Shown here: piece after piece, positions 8,374-17,241 of the stretch
How the letters are laid out: every line of letters begins with the position of its first letter
Position numbering within the stretch: position 1 is the stretch's first letter
Assembly (NCBI RefSeq): GCF_900109225.1
Contig: NZ_FNZK01000007.1
Span: forward strand, 62,001-126,000
Source: Propionispira arboris
Lineage (GTDB): Bacteria; Bacillota; Negativicutes; Selenomonadales; Selenomonadaceae
Length of the DNA: 64,000 bases
Direction: 5' to 3'
The notes under the pieces: generated by a model
Told to the model about the DNA's origin: nothing
The model's database searches: none
The model's input: only the letters and a program-made list of their open reading frames with translations
Made by a program: the position numbers and the translations under genes

Positions 8374-8403
8374 AAAACTCCGAAGTTGTTTCGGAGTTTT
8401 TTT
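8374..8403 (+). terminator. terminator after tRNA-Arg(ACG)
   Basis: Stem AAAACTCCGAA / TTCGGAGTTTT followed by T-rich sequence. Confidence 0.85.
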
Positions 8404-8487
8404 GTATAAAAAAATACGTGAAGATAAAAGCATTTTCATATATAATAAATAGTAAGTATCGTTATTGTTGCTAAAGGGGGCTAAGTT

Positions 8488-9123
8488 TTGGCAGAAATTA
8501 ATCGTAGAGAACGGAAAAAAATATTTTCGCAGAAGGCCATTGTAGAGTCCGCTGTAAAATTATTTGCACAAAAGGGCTATCAGGAAACAACGGTAGCGGA
8601 TATTATGAGTGAAGCAGATTTAGGTATTGGCACTTTTTATAACTATTTCCAGTCTAAAGAAGACATTTTGAAGCATTTGCTATTTCAGATTATAGTGGAA
8701 ACAAATGATAAATTTGAAGAGTTGCAAAAAGAATCTCGCTTGGCGGGAGAGACACTGCGTGAGATGTTTTTGTTTACAGCTGAAATCTTAGATAGCAAAC
8801 GGTTTGTGTTACCACTGTTTTTAAGTGCTGCTCATAAAGGTGGATTCAAAGAACATAGTATGGAACCATCGAAAGATATGAGCGAGACAGAGAGACCAGC
8901 CAGTATGCCAAAAAAAATGACATTTAAACATATATTTGATCAGATTATTAAAGCTGGTCAGGCGAGCGGCGAGTTTCGGCAAGACATTCCAGCGGAGATT
9001 ATTACGGAGATGTTTCATTCGGTTTTTCAAGCAGCATCTTTTAGCAGTATTCAGATTAGTTTTCTAGCCAATATTCGTTATAAATTAATTTTGATTATGG
9101 ATGGAATTATTTTGAAAAAATAA
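8488..9123 (+). CDS. TetR/AcrR-family transcriptional regulator
   Basis: 211 residues starting at TTG (8488), chosen because AAAGGGGG sits seven bases upstream and the next in-frame ATG would remove half of the DNA-binding domain. Residues 10-55 (KAIVESAVKLFAQKGY, TTVADIMSEADLGIGTFYNYF) form the TetR helix-turn-helix. The C-terminal part is the ligand-binding/dimer domain and cannot be tied to a ligand. It is transcribed alone, between tRNA-Arg and a terminator, so its target is not obvious from neighbours. Confidence 0.9.
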   Translation: MAEINRRERKKIFSQKAIVESAVKLFAQKGYQETTVADIMSEADLGIGTFYNYFQSKEDILKHLLFQIIVETNDKFEELQKESRLAGETLREMFLFTAEILDSKRFVLPLFLSAAHKGGFKEHSMEPSKDMSETERPASMPKKMTFKHIFDQIIKAGQASGEFRQDIPAEIITEMFHSVFQAASFSSIQISFLANIRYKLILIMDGIILKK

Positions 9124-9149
9124 GATTTTTATTTTACGGATTGTATTCC

Positions 9150-9193
9150 AAAGGGATATAGCATCCAAACCAAGTGGATGTTGTATCCCTTTG
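9150..9193 (+). terminator. hairpin after the TetR gene
   Basis: AAAGGGATA / TATCCCTTT with an inner CATCCA / TGGATG stem; T-rich downstream but no pure T run. The rest of the gap to 9472 is AT-rich with no feature that I can support. Confidence 0.6.
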
Positions 9194-9472
9194 TTGATTT
9201 GCTAAAAATAAAATGAAAACTTTATGATAAATTACAAATTCATTTATTGACCAAACTATCAATAACTGTTATGATAAAAATAATGAATGCGATTCAGTTT
9301 TGAGGATGATTCTCTTTTAGCAAAGAAGTTGTTTGTAGCTGTAATTTATAAAGTTTTGGCATAAAACAAGGTTTATATTTTATTTTTCAATTGTGTATAA
9401 TGAAAAATTATGTTGTGAAAGAGATTTTATAAGTTATGTATATCAAAATACGATGTATAGGTGAGTGGGAAA

Positions 9473-10654
9473 ATGATTAGTGTTACGAAATTATTATTTG
9501 GAACGGAATATTTTGGGGATTCACTGCGTTATACGAAAGGCGCGAATACAGCTCGAAACGGTGTACATGCAGGCGTTGGTCCAGTCGTTGTTTGGAATTC
9601 AACACGAACCTGTAATTTAAGTTGCCGTCATTGTTATATGAGTTCCGATGCAAAATTGTATAAAGATGAATTATCGACGGAAGAAGCGAAACAGTTTATT
9701 GACGATTTGGCTGATTTTAAAGTACCAGTCATCTTATTTTCAGGCGGAGAACCTTTGATTCGTCCTGATTTTTTTGAGTTGGCTGAATATGCAGAGAAAA
9801 AAGGCATCCGCCCGACATTGTCGACGAATGGAACTTTAATAACACGGGAAGTAGCGCAGAAGATTAAAGATATCGGTGTCGGTTATGTAGGTATATCTTT
9901 GGATGGGCTGCGTGATGTGAATGATAAGTTCCGTGGTAAAGAAGGCGCTTTTGATGCAGCCATGCAGGGGATTAAAAACTGTGTAGCTGTGGATCAGCGC
10001 GTAGGACTTCGTTTCACAATTAATCATCATAATATACAGGAACTGGAACGTATTTTTGATTTTATTGAAGCGGAAAATATAAATCGGGTTTGTTTTTATC
10101 ATCTTGTTTATTCGGGTCGCGGTAATCAGATGATGGATGAAGATGTGACGGCAGAAGAGTCTCGCAAAGCGATGGATATCATCATTCGTCGTACGAAAGA
10201 TTTTGAAGCGCGTGGTTTGAAAAAAGAAATTTTAACAGTAGATAACCATTGTGATGGTATCTATATGTATTTGCAAGCTATTGCTGAAGGCGATATTGTA
10301 GTGGCGAAGCAGATTGAAAAATACATTTCGATGAATGGTGGTAATCGCTCTGGTATTGCTTTTGGGGAAGTTGATCCAATGGGCTATGTTCATCCAGATC
10401 AATTTACGCAGCATCATACGTTTGGCAATGTGCGGAATCGCAAATTTGGTGATATTTGGTCGGATGCATCCAATGAAATTATGGCGGGACTTAAAGACCG
10501 AAAACCACTGTTAAAGGGGCGTTGCAGTAAGTGTAAATATTTGGCTAATTGCAATGGGAATTTTCGAACTCGCGCTGAAGCAAGAACCGGTGATTTTTGG
10601 GAGTCTGATCCGTCTTGTTATTTAACCGATCAAGAAATTGGTCTTACGAAATAA
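9473..10654 (+). CDS. nirJ1: NirJ1/AhbC-type radical SAM heme-pathway enzyme
   Basis: 393 residues from ATG 9473 (AGGTGAG upstream; GTG at 9461 would be too close to that site). Opening MISVTKLLFGTEYFGDSLRY is typical of NirJ1. Radical SAM cluster CNLSCRHCYM lies near residue 47, followed by FSGGEPLIRPD. A C-terminal SPASM-type set (CSKCKYLANCNGN and CYL) carries auxiliary Fe-S ligands. In the siroheme-dependent route AhbC removes acetate side chains from 12,18-didecarboxysiroheme. The next gene encodes NirJ2/AhbD, the following step, so the two work together. NirJ names come from heme d1 annotations; in anaerobes without nitrite reductase heme b is the likelier product. Confidence 0.9.
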   Translation: MISVTKLLFGTEYFGDSLRYTKGANTARNGVHAGVGPVVVWNSTRTCNLSCRHCYMSSDAKLYKDELSTEEAKQFIDDLADFKVPVILFSGGEPLIRPDFFELAEYAEKKGIRPTLSTNGTLITREVAQKIKDIGVGYVGISLDGLRDVNDKFRGKEGAFDAAMQGIKNCVAVDQRVGLRFTINHHNIQELERIFDFIEAENINRVCFYHLVYSGRGNQMMDEDVTAEESRKAMDIIIRRTKDFEARGLKKEILTVDNHCDGIYMYLQAIAEGDIVVAKQIEKYISMNGGNRSGIAFGEVDPMGYVHPDQFTQHHTFGNVRNRKFGDIWSDASNEIMAGLKDRKPLLKGRCSKCKYLANCNGNFRTRAEARTGDFWESDPSCYLTDQEIGLTK

Positions 10655-10690
10655 ATTTGACTATGTTTTGGAGAGCGAGGAGACTAGATT

Positions 10691-11689
10691 ATGATTATTT
10701 CCTGGAATACAACAAATGCTTGTAATATGTATTGTGATCATTGTTATCGTGATGCAGGCTGTAAGGCAGAAGAAGAACTGAATACCAGTGAAGCAAAGAC
10801 ACTTTTGGACCAGATCGCCAAAGCTGGTTTTAAAATTATGATTTTCAGTGGTGGTGAACCGTTGCTGCGTACGGATATTGTTGAACTCGTGGCGCATGCA
10901 AAATCATTGGGGCTTCGCTCTGTATTTGGTACGAATGGAACTCTGCTTACGGTTGAGCTGGCACAAAAGTTAAAAGATGCCGGAGCGATGGGGATGGGGA
11001 TATCGTTAGATTCCCTCGATAGGGACAAACATAATACGTTCCGTAAATTTCCGAACGCTTGGGAAGGTGCAGTCCAAGGCATGCGTAATTGCCGTCAGGT
11101 AGGTCTGCCGTTTCAGATACATACAACGGTCATGGATTGGAATCAGCATGAACTCGAAGCCATGACTGATTTTGCTGTAGCCGAAGGCGCTGTCGCTCAT
11201 CACTTTTTCTTTTTGGTACCAACGGGACGTGCGAAAACGATTGAAGCAGAATCCTTGCGGGCACATGATTATGAAGATGTGCTGACACGGATTATGAATA
11301 AACAAAAAGAAGTGAAGATTGAGCTTAAACCGACTTGTGCACCACAGTTTATGCGTATTGCGAAACAAATGGGTATGGATCTCCGTTTCAAACGCGGTTG
11401 TTTGGCAGGGACATCTTATTGTATTATTAGTCCTCGTGGCAAAGTTCAGCCGTGTGCGTATCTCAATATACCGCTTGGTGATGTCAGAGAAACTCCGTTT
11501 GATGAAATTTGGGAAAATAATGTTGTCCTTAAAGAGCTGCGGACGCTTCAATATAAAGGCGGATGCGGGGCTTGTGAATATAAAGTGGCTTGCGGCGGCT
11601 GTCGTGCCAGGGCTGCTTATTACCATGAAGGTGATTACATGGCAGAAGAGCCATGGTGTCTATATCATGGTCGTACAGGTCAGGCTTAA
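10691..11689 (+). CDS. nirJ2: NirJ2/AhbD-type radical SAM heme synthase
   Basis: 332 residues; ATG follows GCGAGGAGA. The radical SAM cluster CNMYCDHCYR is at residues 10-19 and FSGGEPLLRTD near 55. The C-terminal half holds the SPASM cysteines (CLAGTSYC, CAYLN, CGACEYKVACGGCRA, CLYH). Family members decarboxylate the propionates of Fe-coproporphyrin to vinyls, giving heme. It lies 36 bases after nirJ1 in the same direction with a shared downstream terminator, so they form an operon. Other pathway genes (siroheme decarboxylases AhbA/B) are not in the window. Confidence 0.9.
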   Translation: MIISWNTTNACNMYCDHCYRDAGCKAEEELNTSEAKTLLDQIAKAGFKIMIFSGGEPLLRTDIVELVAHAKSLGLRSVFGTNGTLLTVELAQKLKDAGAMGMGISLDSLDRDKHNTFRKFPNAWEGAVQGMRNCRQVGLPFQIHTTVMDWNQHELEAMTDFAVAEGAVAHHFFFLVPTGRAKTIEAESLRAHDYEDVLTRIMNKQKEVKIELKPTCAPQFMRIAKQMGMDLRFKRGCLAGTSYCIISPRGKVQPCAYLNIPLGDVRETPFDEIWENNVVLKELRTLQYKGGCGACEYKVACGGCRARAAYYHEGDYMAEEPWCLYHGRTGQA

Positions 11690-11694
11690 CTGAG

Positions 11695-11741
11695 AAACGG
11701 GAATTGATCAACCACCTTAATGGCTGATTTATTCCCGTTTT
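11695..11741 (+). terminator. terminator of nirJ1-nirJ2
   Basis: Stem AAACGGGAAT / ATTCCCGTTT with inner TGATCA-type pairing, followed by TTGT. Confidence 0.75.
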
Positions 11742-11853
11742 GTCGTCTTCCCAATTGAGTGTGAATCGAGAATCTGTTATAATTAGAAACGCAGATGAAT
11801 AATAGAACGGAAAAAGGGCGTACGAACAAGCGTGTCCCTTGTGAGGAGCAATC

Positions 11854-12651
11854 ATGATAAAATTAATTATGACAGATATGGATGGAACATTGCTTGATGA
11901 AAATGGGAAATTGCCAGATGAATTTGACGAAGTAATGGAAATGATGAAAGAGAGAAAAATTCTTTTTGCCCCAGCTAGCGGTAGACAGTATTATGCTTTA
12001 CTTAGTCAATTTGAAAAATATAAAGATGAATTTATATTCTTTGCGGAAAATGGTACATATGTTGCCCATCGAGAAATTGAATTGTTTTCCAGTGTTATGC
12101 CAAATGCAACGGTTAAAAATTTATTGCGGATTGCCAAAACGATCCCGCAGTCGTATCCGGTTGTTTGTGGTAAAAAAGGTGCTTATGTTACAGCAGCCTA
12201 TGAACCTTTTATGGCTGAACTTGAAAAATATTATACGAAATTTCAGATTGTGAAAGATTTTTCACAGATTCAAGATGAAGTCATCAAAGTATCCTTCTGT
12301 GATTTCAGTGAGCAAGGTTCTGAATTTAATACCTATCCGCATTTTTCCGAGTATAGTGAGCAATTACAAATTGCGGTGAGCAGCAATTTGTGGGTGGATG
12401 TAATGAACTATGGAATTAATAAAGGAATTGCAATTCAGCAAGTCCAGAAAATGTTAGGGATTTCACCAAAGGAATGTGCAGCTTTTGGAGATTACCTGAA
12501 TGATCTTGAAATGATGTCTTCGGTATATTATAGTTTTGCGATGGACAATGCGCATCCGCAAATTAAGGAAGTAGCCAATTTTGCGGCGAAAAGCAATCGA
12601 GATCATGGCGTTATGCTGGGGATTAAAGAACTTTTGGAAAAGGGTATTTAG
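11854..12651 (+). CDS. HAD-superfamily Cof-type phosphatase
   Basis: 265 residues, typical of HAD subclass IIB. Motif I DMDGTLLDENG (residues 8-18) supplies the nucleophile aspartate; the Mg-binding motif IV is GDYLNDLEMM near residue 209. These enzymes hydrolyse sugar phosphates or phosphorylated cofactors in the cytoplasm; the substrate cannot be assigned. ATG follows GTGAGGAGC. A small leader hairpin AAGGG-loop-CCCTT is visible at 11815-11841. Confidence 0.9.
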   Translation: MIKLIMTDMDGTLLDENGKLPDEFDEVMEMMKERKILFAPASGRQYYALLSQFEKYKDEFIFFAENGTYVAHREIELFSSVMPNATVKNLLRIAKTIPQSYPVVCGKKGAYVTAAYEPFMAELEKYYTKFQIVKDFSQIQDEVIKVSFCDFSEQGSEFNTYPHFSEYSEQLQIAVSSNLWVDVMNYGINKGIAIQQVQKMLGISPKECAAFGDYLNDLEMMSSVYYSFAMDNAHPQIKEVANFAAKSNRDHGVMLGIKELLEKGI

Positions 12652-12678
12652 CAGCAGGGAAAATTCATAGAAAGAATC

Positions 12679-12739
12679 GTTTAAAATGTATGAGGGGTAC
12701 GAGTTCACAGGGAACTTGCACCCCTCATACATTTTAAAC
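12679..12739. other. long perfect hairpin between the HAD and MATE genes
   Basis: Twenty-base arms at 12679-12698 and 12720-12739 pair without mismatch and continue inward with CGAGTTC / GAACTTG, for a 28-bp stem around a short loop. There is no T run after it, so it is not a standard rho-independent terminator in the + direction. It may stabilise the HAD mRNA end or act in both directions. Confidence 0.7.
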
Positions 12740-12784
12740 AAACCCCGTAGCTCTATTTATAGGGAGTTTTAGGAGGAGGTTTAT

Positions 12785-14128
12785 ATGCAGATGAATTTAA
12801 ATAAGCAGTCCATTGTTAAAATGAGCTGGCCTATTTTTATTGAAGTATTTTTACAGTTAATGGTAGGGAATATTGATCAATTTATGATCAGCCAATATTC
12901 ACAACCATCTGTAGCTGCTGTTGGCAATGGTAATCAGATCATGAATGTCATTATTATTTTATTGACGGTAATGTGTATGGCAACTACCATTTTATTAACG
13001 CAGTATTTAGGTTCGAAAAATCATAAGAAAATTTCAGAAATATTTACGGTATCGTTAGCGATGAATGGTGTTTTTGGTTTAGTCGCAAGTATTTTACTCA
13101 TTACATTTCAGGAGCCGATGTTTCATTGGCTTCAGGTACCGGAATCGATTATGCCCGAAACAAGTACTTTTTTTACAATTTACGCCGGTGGTATCGTTTT
13201 TCAAGCGTTGTATTTTTCATTTATAGCGTGTTTTCGCAGTTATTCTTTAATGAAAACGACGATGATTGTTTCGAGTATTATGAATATCTTTAATATTTGC
13301 GGTAACTATTTATTGATATATGGTTTTGGCAGTGTACCAGCTTTAGGTGTTATGGGGGTTGCTATTTCGACCAACATCAGTAAAGTTTTGGGTTTAATCA
13401 TCATCTATTATTTGTTTCGGAAAAATTTAGATGTGGAAATTTCTTGGAAATATTTAAAGCCCTTTCCTTGGGAGTCGATCAAAAAAATCCTCAGTATTGG
13501 CATTCCGACGGGTGGAGAAGCTTTATCGTATCAATTGTCACAGACAACCATCATGAAAATGGTCAATGTTTTTGGGTTAGTGGTTATCAATACCAAGGTA
13601 TATGTCTATATCTTATTGATGTTTGCCTATGTATACTCTTTGGCAATTTCAGCGGCAATGCAAGTGGTCGTTGGTTATCTGATTGGAGCCGGGAAATATG
13701 ATGAGGTTAAACAGCGTGTTTGGTATACGGTGCGGATTGCAGTGACGATTGCTGTAGGTATGATTATCATCTTATATTTTTCCAGTGATTATGTACTGGG
13801 GATTTTCACGAAAGACCCAGAGATATTAGCATTAGGTAAACAGATTCTCTTTGTCGATATTTTTCTGGAAATTGGACGTTCAATTAACATCACGATGGTC
13901 CGGGCACTCCAGGCAACTGGTGATATAAAAATGCCAGTGGTTGTGGGGATCATTAGCATGTGGAGCACTGCTGTTGGTCTTGCCTATTTCTTTGGTATTA
14001 TCATGGGGATGGGGCTGGTCGGAATCTGGATCGGCATGGCAGCCGATGAATGTGTACGAGCCGTTATTTTTGTTTATCGCTGGCATAGTGGAGCCTGGAA
14101 AAATAAAAAATTAATGGGGACAGTTTGA
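12785..14128 (+). CDS. MATE-family multidrug/toxin exporter
   Basis: 447 residues, 12 predicted membrane helices in two related halves, start ATG preceded by AGGAGGAGG. The N-terminal WPIFIEVFLQLMVGNIDQFM and the mid-protein GIPTGGEALSYQL fit the DinF/NorM MATE family, which exports cationic drugs or metabolites with Na+ or H+. Loss of regulators nearby other than the downstream MerR gene (99 bases away, own promoter) gives no clue to substrate. Confidence 0.9.
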   Translation: MQMNLNKQSIVKMSWPIFIEVFLQLMVGNIDQFMISQYSQPSVAAVGNGNQIMNVIIILLTVMCMATTILLTQYLGSKNHKKISEIFTVSLAMNGVFGLVASILLITFQEPMFHWLQVPESIMPETSTFFTIYAGGIVFQALYFSFIACFRSYSLMKTTMIVSSIMNIFNICGNYLLIYGFGSVPALGVMGVAISTNISKVLGLIIIYYLFRKNLDVEISWKYLKPFPWESIKKILSIGIPTGGEALSYQLSQTTIMKMVNVFGLVVINTKVYVYILLMFAYVYSLAISAAMQVVVGYLIGAGKYDEVKQRVWYTVRIAVTIAVGMIIILYFSSDYVLGIFTKDPEILALGKQILFVDIFLEIGRSINITMVRALQATGDIKMPVVVGIISMWSTAVGLAYFFGIIMGMGLVGIWIGMAADECVRAVIFVYRWHSGAWKNKKLMGTV

Positions 14129-14164
14129 TTCTTGTTTTTATAAAGAGTACAATAGAAAAAAAGC

Positions 14165-14195
14165 TTGACTTAGAGTCAGCTCTAATCTGTATAAT
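14165..14195 (+). promoter_or_regulatory. MerR-type promoter with 19-bp spacer
   Basis: TTGACT (14165-14170) and TATAAT (14190-14195) are separated by 19 bases, the stretched spacing MerR proteins correct by DNA distortion. The inverted repeat TTAGAG-TCAG-CTCTAA (14170-14185) sits in the spacer. It most likely serves the MerR gene starting at 14227 (autoregulation). Confidence 0.85.
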
Positions 14196-14226
14196 TTAGA
14201 TAGTAAACTATAAGGAGGCATGCATT

Positions 14227-14670
14227 GTGGGGTGTACTATTTCTGAAGCTGCGAAAAGAAGTGGTTTGACAGCATATACACTGCGTTATTATGACAAAGA
14301 AGGACTCTTGCCTTTCGTTGATCGTACCTCAGCCGGAAATCGTGATTTTAAAGAAAGTGATTTTGAATGGTTGAATCTTATTACCTGTTTAAAACGGACA
14401 GGTATGCCTGTGAAAAACATCCGTGAGTTTATTAATTGGTGTAGAGAGGGCGATGCCACTTTGCAGCAACGACTTATGATGTTTTTACGTCATCAGAAAG
14501 AAGTACAGGCGCAAATGGCGGAACTTGAACATTGCATGGAAAAAATAAATTATAAGATCTGGTATTATACAAAGGCGGTAGAAGCTGGTACGGAAGCGGT
14601 TCATAACAAGGATACTTGCGAAACGGCGGCTTCCAGCACAACTAAATTTATCACTGCGAATGTTTCGTAA
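14227..14670 (+). CDS. MerR-family transcriptional regulator
   Basis: 147 residues. Start GTG at 14227, eight bases after AAGGAGG. Residues 4-70 (TISEAAKRSGLTAYTLRYYDKEGLLPF, then DFEWLNLITCLKRTGMPVKNIREFI) are the winged-helix MerR domain; a coiled coil follows (QKEVQAQMAELEHCMEKINYK). The C-terminal tail lacks the cysteine metal-binding loop of MerR/CueR and looks like the small-ligand or aldehyde-responsive type. It has its own 19-bp-spacer promoter and is followed within 50 bases by the DUF362 gene. Confidence 0.92.
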   Translation: MGCTISEAAKRSGLTAYTLRYYDKEGLLPFVDRTSAGNRDFKESDFEWLNLITCLKRTGMPVKNIREFINWCREGDATLQQRLMMFLRHQKEVQAQMAELEHCMEKINYKIWYYTKAVEAGTEAVHNKDTCETAASSTTKFITANVS

Positions 14671-14719
14671 ATCCTTCGCGTTTTAAAATTCGACTAAAAC
14701 ACATTCAAAGGAGAAAAAA

Positions 14720-15844
14720 ATGGAAAAATCAAACGTATATTTTACAAATATGAGAGCCAAATCAGGCATGAATTTATTACAAAAATTGGACAAGTTGATC
14801 AAGAAAGCCGGTATTGAGCAAATCGACTTTAAGCAAAAATTCACAGCCATTAAAATTCATTTTGGTGAACCGGGTAATTTATCGTATTTAAGACCAAATT
14901 ATGCTAAAGTTGTGGTTGATGCGGTCAAAAATTTGGGCGGTAAAGTTTTCCTAACCGATTGTAATACGCTTTATGTCGGACGACGCAAAGATGCACTGGA
15001 ACATATGGATGCTGCGTATGAAAATGGCTTCAATCCGTTTACTACAGGCTGTCAGATTATCATTGCCGATGGACTAAAAGGTACAGATGAAACCTATGTA
15101 CCAGTGCCAAATGGTCAATATATTAAAGAAGCTAAGGTCGGTACAGCGTTGATGGATGCGGACATCGTTATTACACTGTCTCATTTTAAAGGTCACGAAC
15201 TAACTGGATTTGGCGGGGCAATTAAAAATATCGGTATGGGCGGCGGATCTCGTGCTGGAAAAATGGAAATGCACAGCGATGGTAAACCGAAAGTGATTGA
15301 AAAACGTTGTGTGGGCTGTGGTGCGTGCCGTAAAATATGCGCCCATGATGCACCTGTTATTACAAATAAAAAAGCAAAAATCGATTTGGACAAATGCGTT
15401 GGCTGCGGCCGTTGTATTGGAGCCTGTCATTTTAATGCGATTACTCCAGCCTGGGATGCTTCATGTGATATGGTAAATAAAAAAATGGCAGAATATGCTG
15501 CTGCTATTTTGCATGGCAGGCCACATTTTCATATCAGCCTAATTGTCGATGTATCACCATTTTGCGATTGTCATGCAGAAAATGATGCAGCGGTTGTACC
15601 AAATATCGGCATGGCGGCTTCTTTTGATCCGGTTGCACTCGACGAAGCTTGTGCGGATCTTGTAAATGCTGCGCCTGTGCTCGGTCGATCTTTATTGGAA
15701 GAACAGATTCAGCAAAATCCTGAAGAAGCAAAAAAACATGATCATTTTCATAATATAAGTCCGAATACAAATTGGACGGTTTGCCTTGATCATGCCGAAA
15801 AAATTGGTTTGGGAACGAGAAAATATACATTGATTGAAATCTGA
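14720..15844 (+). CDS. DUF362 ferredoxin-domain protein
   Basis: 374 residues, start after AAAGGAG. An N-terminal DUF362 domain (KIHFGEPGNLSYLRP near 48; LSHFKGHELTGFGGAIKN near 153) is followed by two 4Fe-4S motifs, CVGCGACRKICAHDAP and CVGCGRCIGACHF, around residues 195-240. Such proteins are thought to be soluble iron-sulfur redox proteins; the reaction is not established. The same direction and short gap suggest co-transcription with the MerR gene, so it may be the MerR target. Confidence 0.9.
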   Translation: MEKSNVYFTNMRAKSGMNLLQKLDKLIKKAGIEQIDFKQKFTAIKIHFGEPGNLSYLRPNYAKVVVDAVKNLGGKVFLTDCNTLYVGRRKDALEHMDAAYENGFNPFTTGCQIIIADGLKGTDETYVPVPNGQYIKEAKVGTALMDADIVITLSHFKGHELTGFGGAIKNIGMGGGSRAGKMEMHSDGKPKVIEKRCVGCGACRKICAHDAPVITNKKAKIDLDKCVGCGRCIGACHFNAITPAWDASCDMVNKKMAEYAAAILHGRPHFHISLIVDVSPFCDCHAENDAAVVPNIGMAASFDPVALDEACADLVNAAPVLGRSLLEEQIQQNPEEAKKHDHFHNISPNTNWTVCLDHAEKIGLGTRKYTLIEI

Positions 15845-15869
15845 TCGAGATGTAATTCATATATATAGA

Positions 15870-15950
15870 ATGCATTATATATGGCAATCGTCAGGAACGG
15901 GGTACCCTATATCCCATTTCTGGCAGACTGATAGGTTGGATATAATGTAT
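15870..15950 (+). other. structured intergenic element, copy B
   Basis: Outer stem ATGCATTATAT (15870-15880) with ATATAATGTAT (15940-15950). Inner stem GTCAGGAA / TTTCTGGC. Conserved segments ATGGCAATCGTCAG and CTGGCAGACTGATAG match copy A at 2387-2513. It lies between two convergent genes, where a cis-acting leader makes no sense. Confidence 0.6.
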
Positions 15951-15970
15951 TTAATTGTAGTATATAGACA

Positions 15971-16014
15971 AAAATACCGCAGCAGCAAATTATTTTGCCG
16001 CTGCGGTATTTTTT
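15971..16014. terminator. bidirectional terminator
   Basis: AATACCGCAGC-GCAAA / TTTGC-GCTGCGGTATT with A run on one side and T run on the other, between convergent DUF362 and PHP genes; it overlaps the PHP stop codon. Confidence 0.9.
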
Positions 16015-16864
16015 AATCGAATTTTATGTTGGTTCGCTGCCTCTGTGTAAATTGTAAACAAGAATCATACCCATACTGCCTGGCATAGGCAATGGCATCG
16101 TCAATGTAACGTCCGCAGTCTTCTGGTTTATGTGCATCCGACGACGTGATGATTGGTAAATCGTACTTTTTTGCTATTTTGAGAAAAGCTGGATAAGGAG
16201 AAATTTCAGCAATTGGATAACGATAAAATGTACCTGTATTGATATCGATGGCCATATTTGCCTGACTTAGTGCGAGGGCTACACGTTCTAAGATCGGGGT
16301 AACATCAAATTCAGGCAGAAACTTAAAAAGTCGTATATTAAATGGGTGCCCTAATACATCATACAGACCAGAGGCGCATAAGGTTTCAACTTCTTCAGCA
16401 TACCAGGTGTAGATATCGGACAGCGCATGGTTTTCCCATTCAGCTTTAATGGCAGATGAATCATAAGCCCAGCCGCGTAAAAAATGTACAGAACCGATGA
16501 TGTAATCAAACGGGTAGCGAGCAAGTATGTCCTTTACCTTTGCCTGGTTTTGAAAATTGCAGACTTCAATGCCAGTTTTTACTCGATAGCCTTTCTGTTT
16601 CAGTGTATTTATAAATGTGAAATAATCATCGAGGCTGTATTTAAACTTATTTTCTTTCAGCCATTTTTGTTGAAAGGAACCAACAAACGAATCATCGAGG
16701 ATAAGATCTTCATAATATAGATCCTTAAAATCACTAAACCCATGGCTGTGTTCTGAAATCCCGATTTCATCAATGCCACGTGCTGCGGCACTTGTAAAAA
16801 ATCCCTGAACCCAGTCAAGGTCATAGGATCCATATTCAAAATGCATATGATAATCAAATTTCAT
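16013..16864 (-). CDS. PHP-domain phosphoesterase (histidinol-phosphatase HisK-like)
   Basis: 283 residues; start ATG follows GAGGAGTG. Metal ligands of the PHP fold are visible: HMH at residues 6-8, ISEHSHG near 39, IGSVHF near 125, LGHPFN near 171 and SSDAH near 242. PHP phosphatases hydrolyse phosphate monoesters such as histidinol phosphate with a multi-metal centre; no histidine genes are nearby, so the substrate is open. Monocistronic. Confidence 0.88.
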   Translation of the reverse strand: MKFDYHMHFEYGSYDLDWVQGFFTSAAARGIDEIGISEHSHGFSDFKDLYYEDLILDDSFVGSFQQKWLKENKFKYSLDDYFTFINTLKQKGYRVKTGIEVCNFQNQAKVKDILARYPFDYIIGSVHFLRGWAYDSSAIKAEWENHALSDIYTWYAEEVETLCASGLYDVLGHPFNIRLFKFLPEFDVTPILERVALALSQANMAIDINTGTFYRYPIAEISPYPAFLKIAKKYDLPIITSSDAHKPEDCGRYIDDAIAYARQYGYDSCLQFTQRQRTNIKFD

Positions 16865-17051
16865 TCCTGTTCACTCCTCAAGATGAATTTCTTATAAGAA
16901 ATATTGTAACATAGAATTCTTTTGCTAGTCATCTAATTTAGGAACGATAGTCTCTTTCTAATAGATAAATTGTATTAATTATTCAATTTGTTATATATAG
17001 TTGTCATATATTATGAATGATCTTCACAATTGTATTGAAAAAGACATAATA

Positions 17052-17096
17052 TCTTCAAAAGTTCTTCACAACATCTTCACACATCTCCTGTAATAT
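17052..17096 (+). promoter_or_regulatory. PhoB/OmpR-type triple direct repeat and -10
   Basis: Three 11-bp direct repeats with no gap: TCTTCAAAAGT (17052), TCTTCACAACA (17063), TCTTCACACAT (17074). A fourth TCTTCACAATT lies at 17021. They sit just before TAATAT (17091-17096), where a -35 would be. Tandem 11-bp half sites are the hallmark of PhoB/PhoP-class response regulators; TTCACA resembles the PhoP half site. It controls the secreted repeat protein at 17242. Confidence 0.65.
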
Positions 17097-17241
17097 ATAG
17101 AACATAAGCTATCGCAGAGAAGCTGCCGATAAAAAATACGGACGATGCATCAAAACATCGAATGTTGTAGATGTTTTTTCGACAGCAGCTTAAAATATAA
17201 AAAGATTCCATGTACATATGGAAATAAAGGGAGTAAATATA

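Noticed and set aside
15870-15950. Riboswitch upstream of the PHP gene
   Set aside because: The PHP gene is on the other strand and ends here; the element lies at the 3' ends of both genes.
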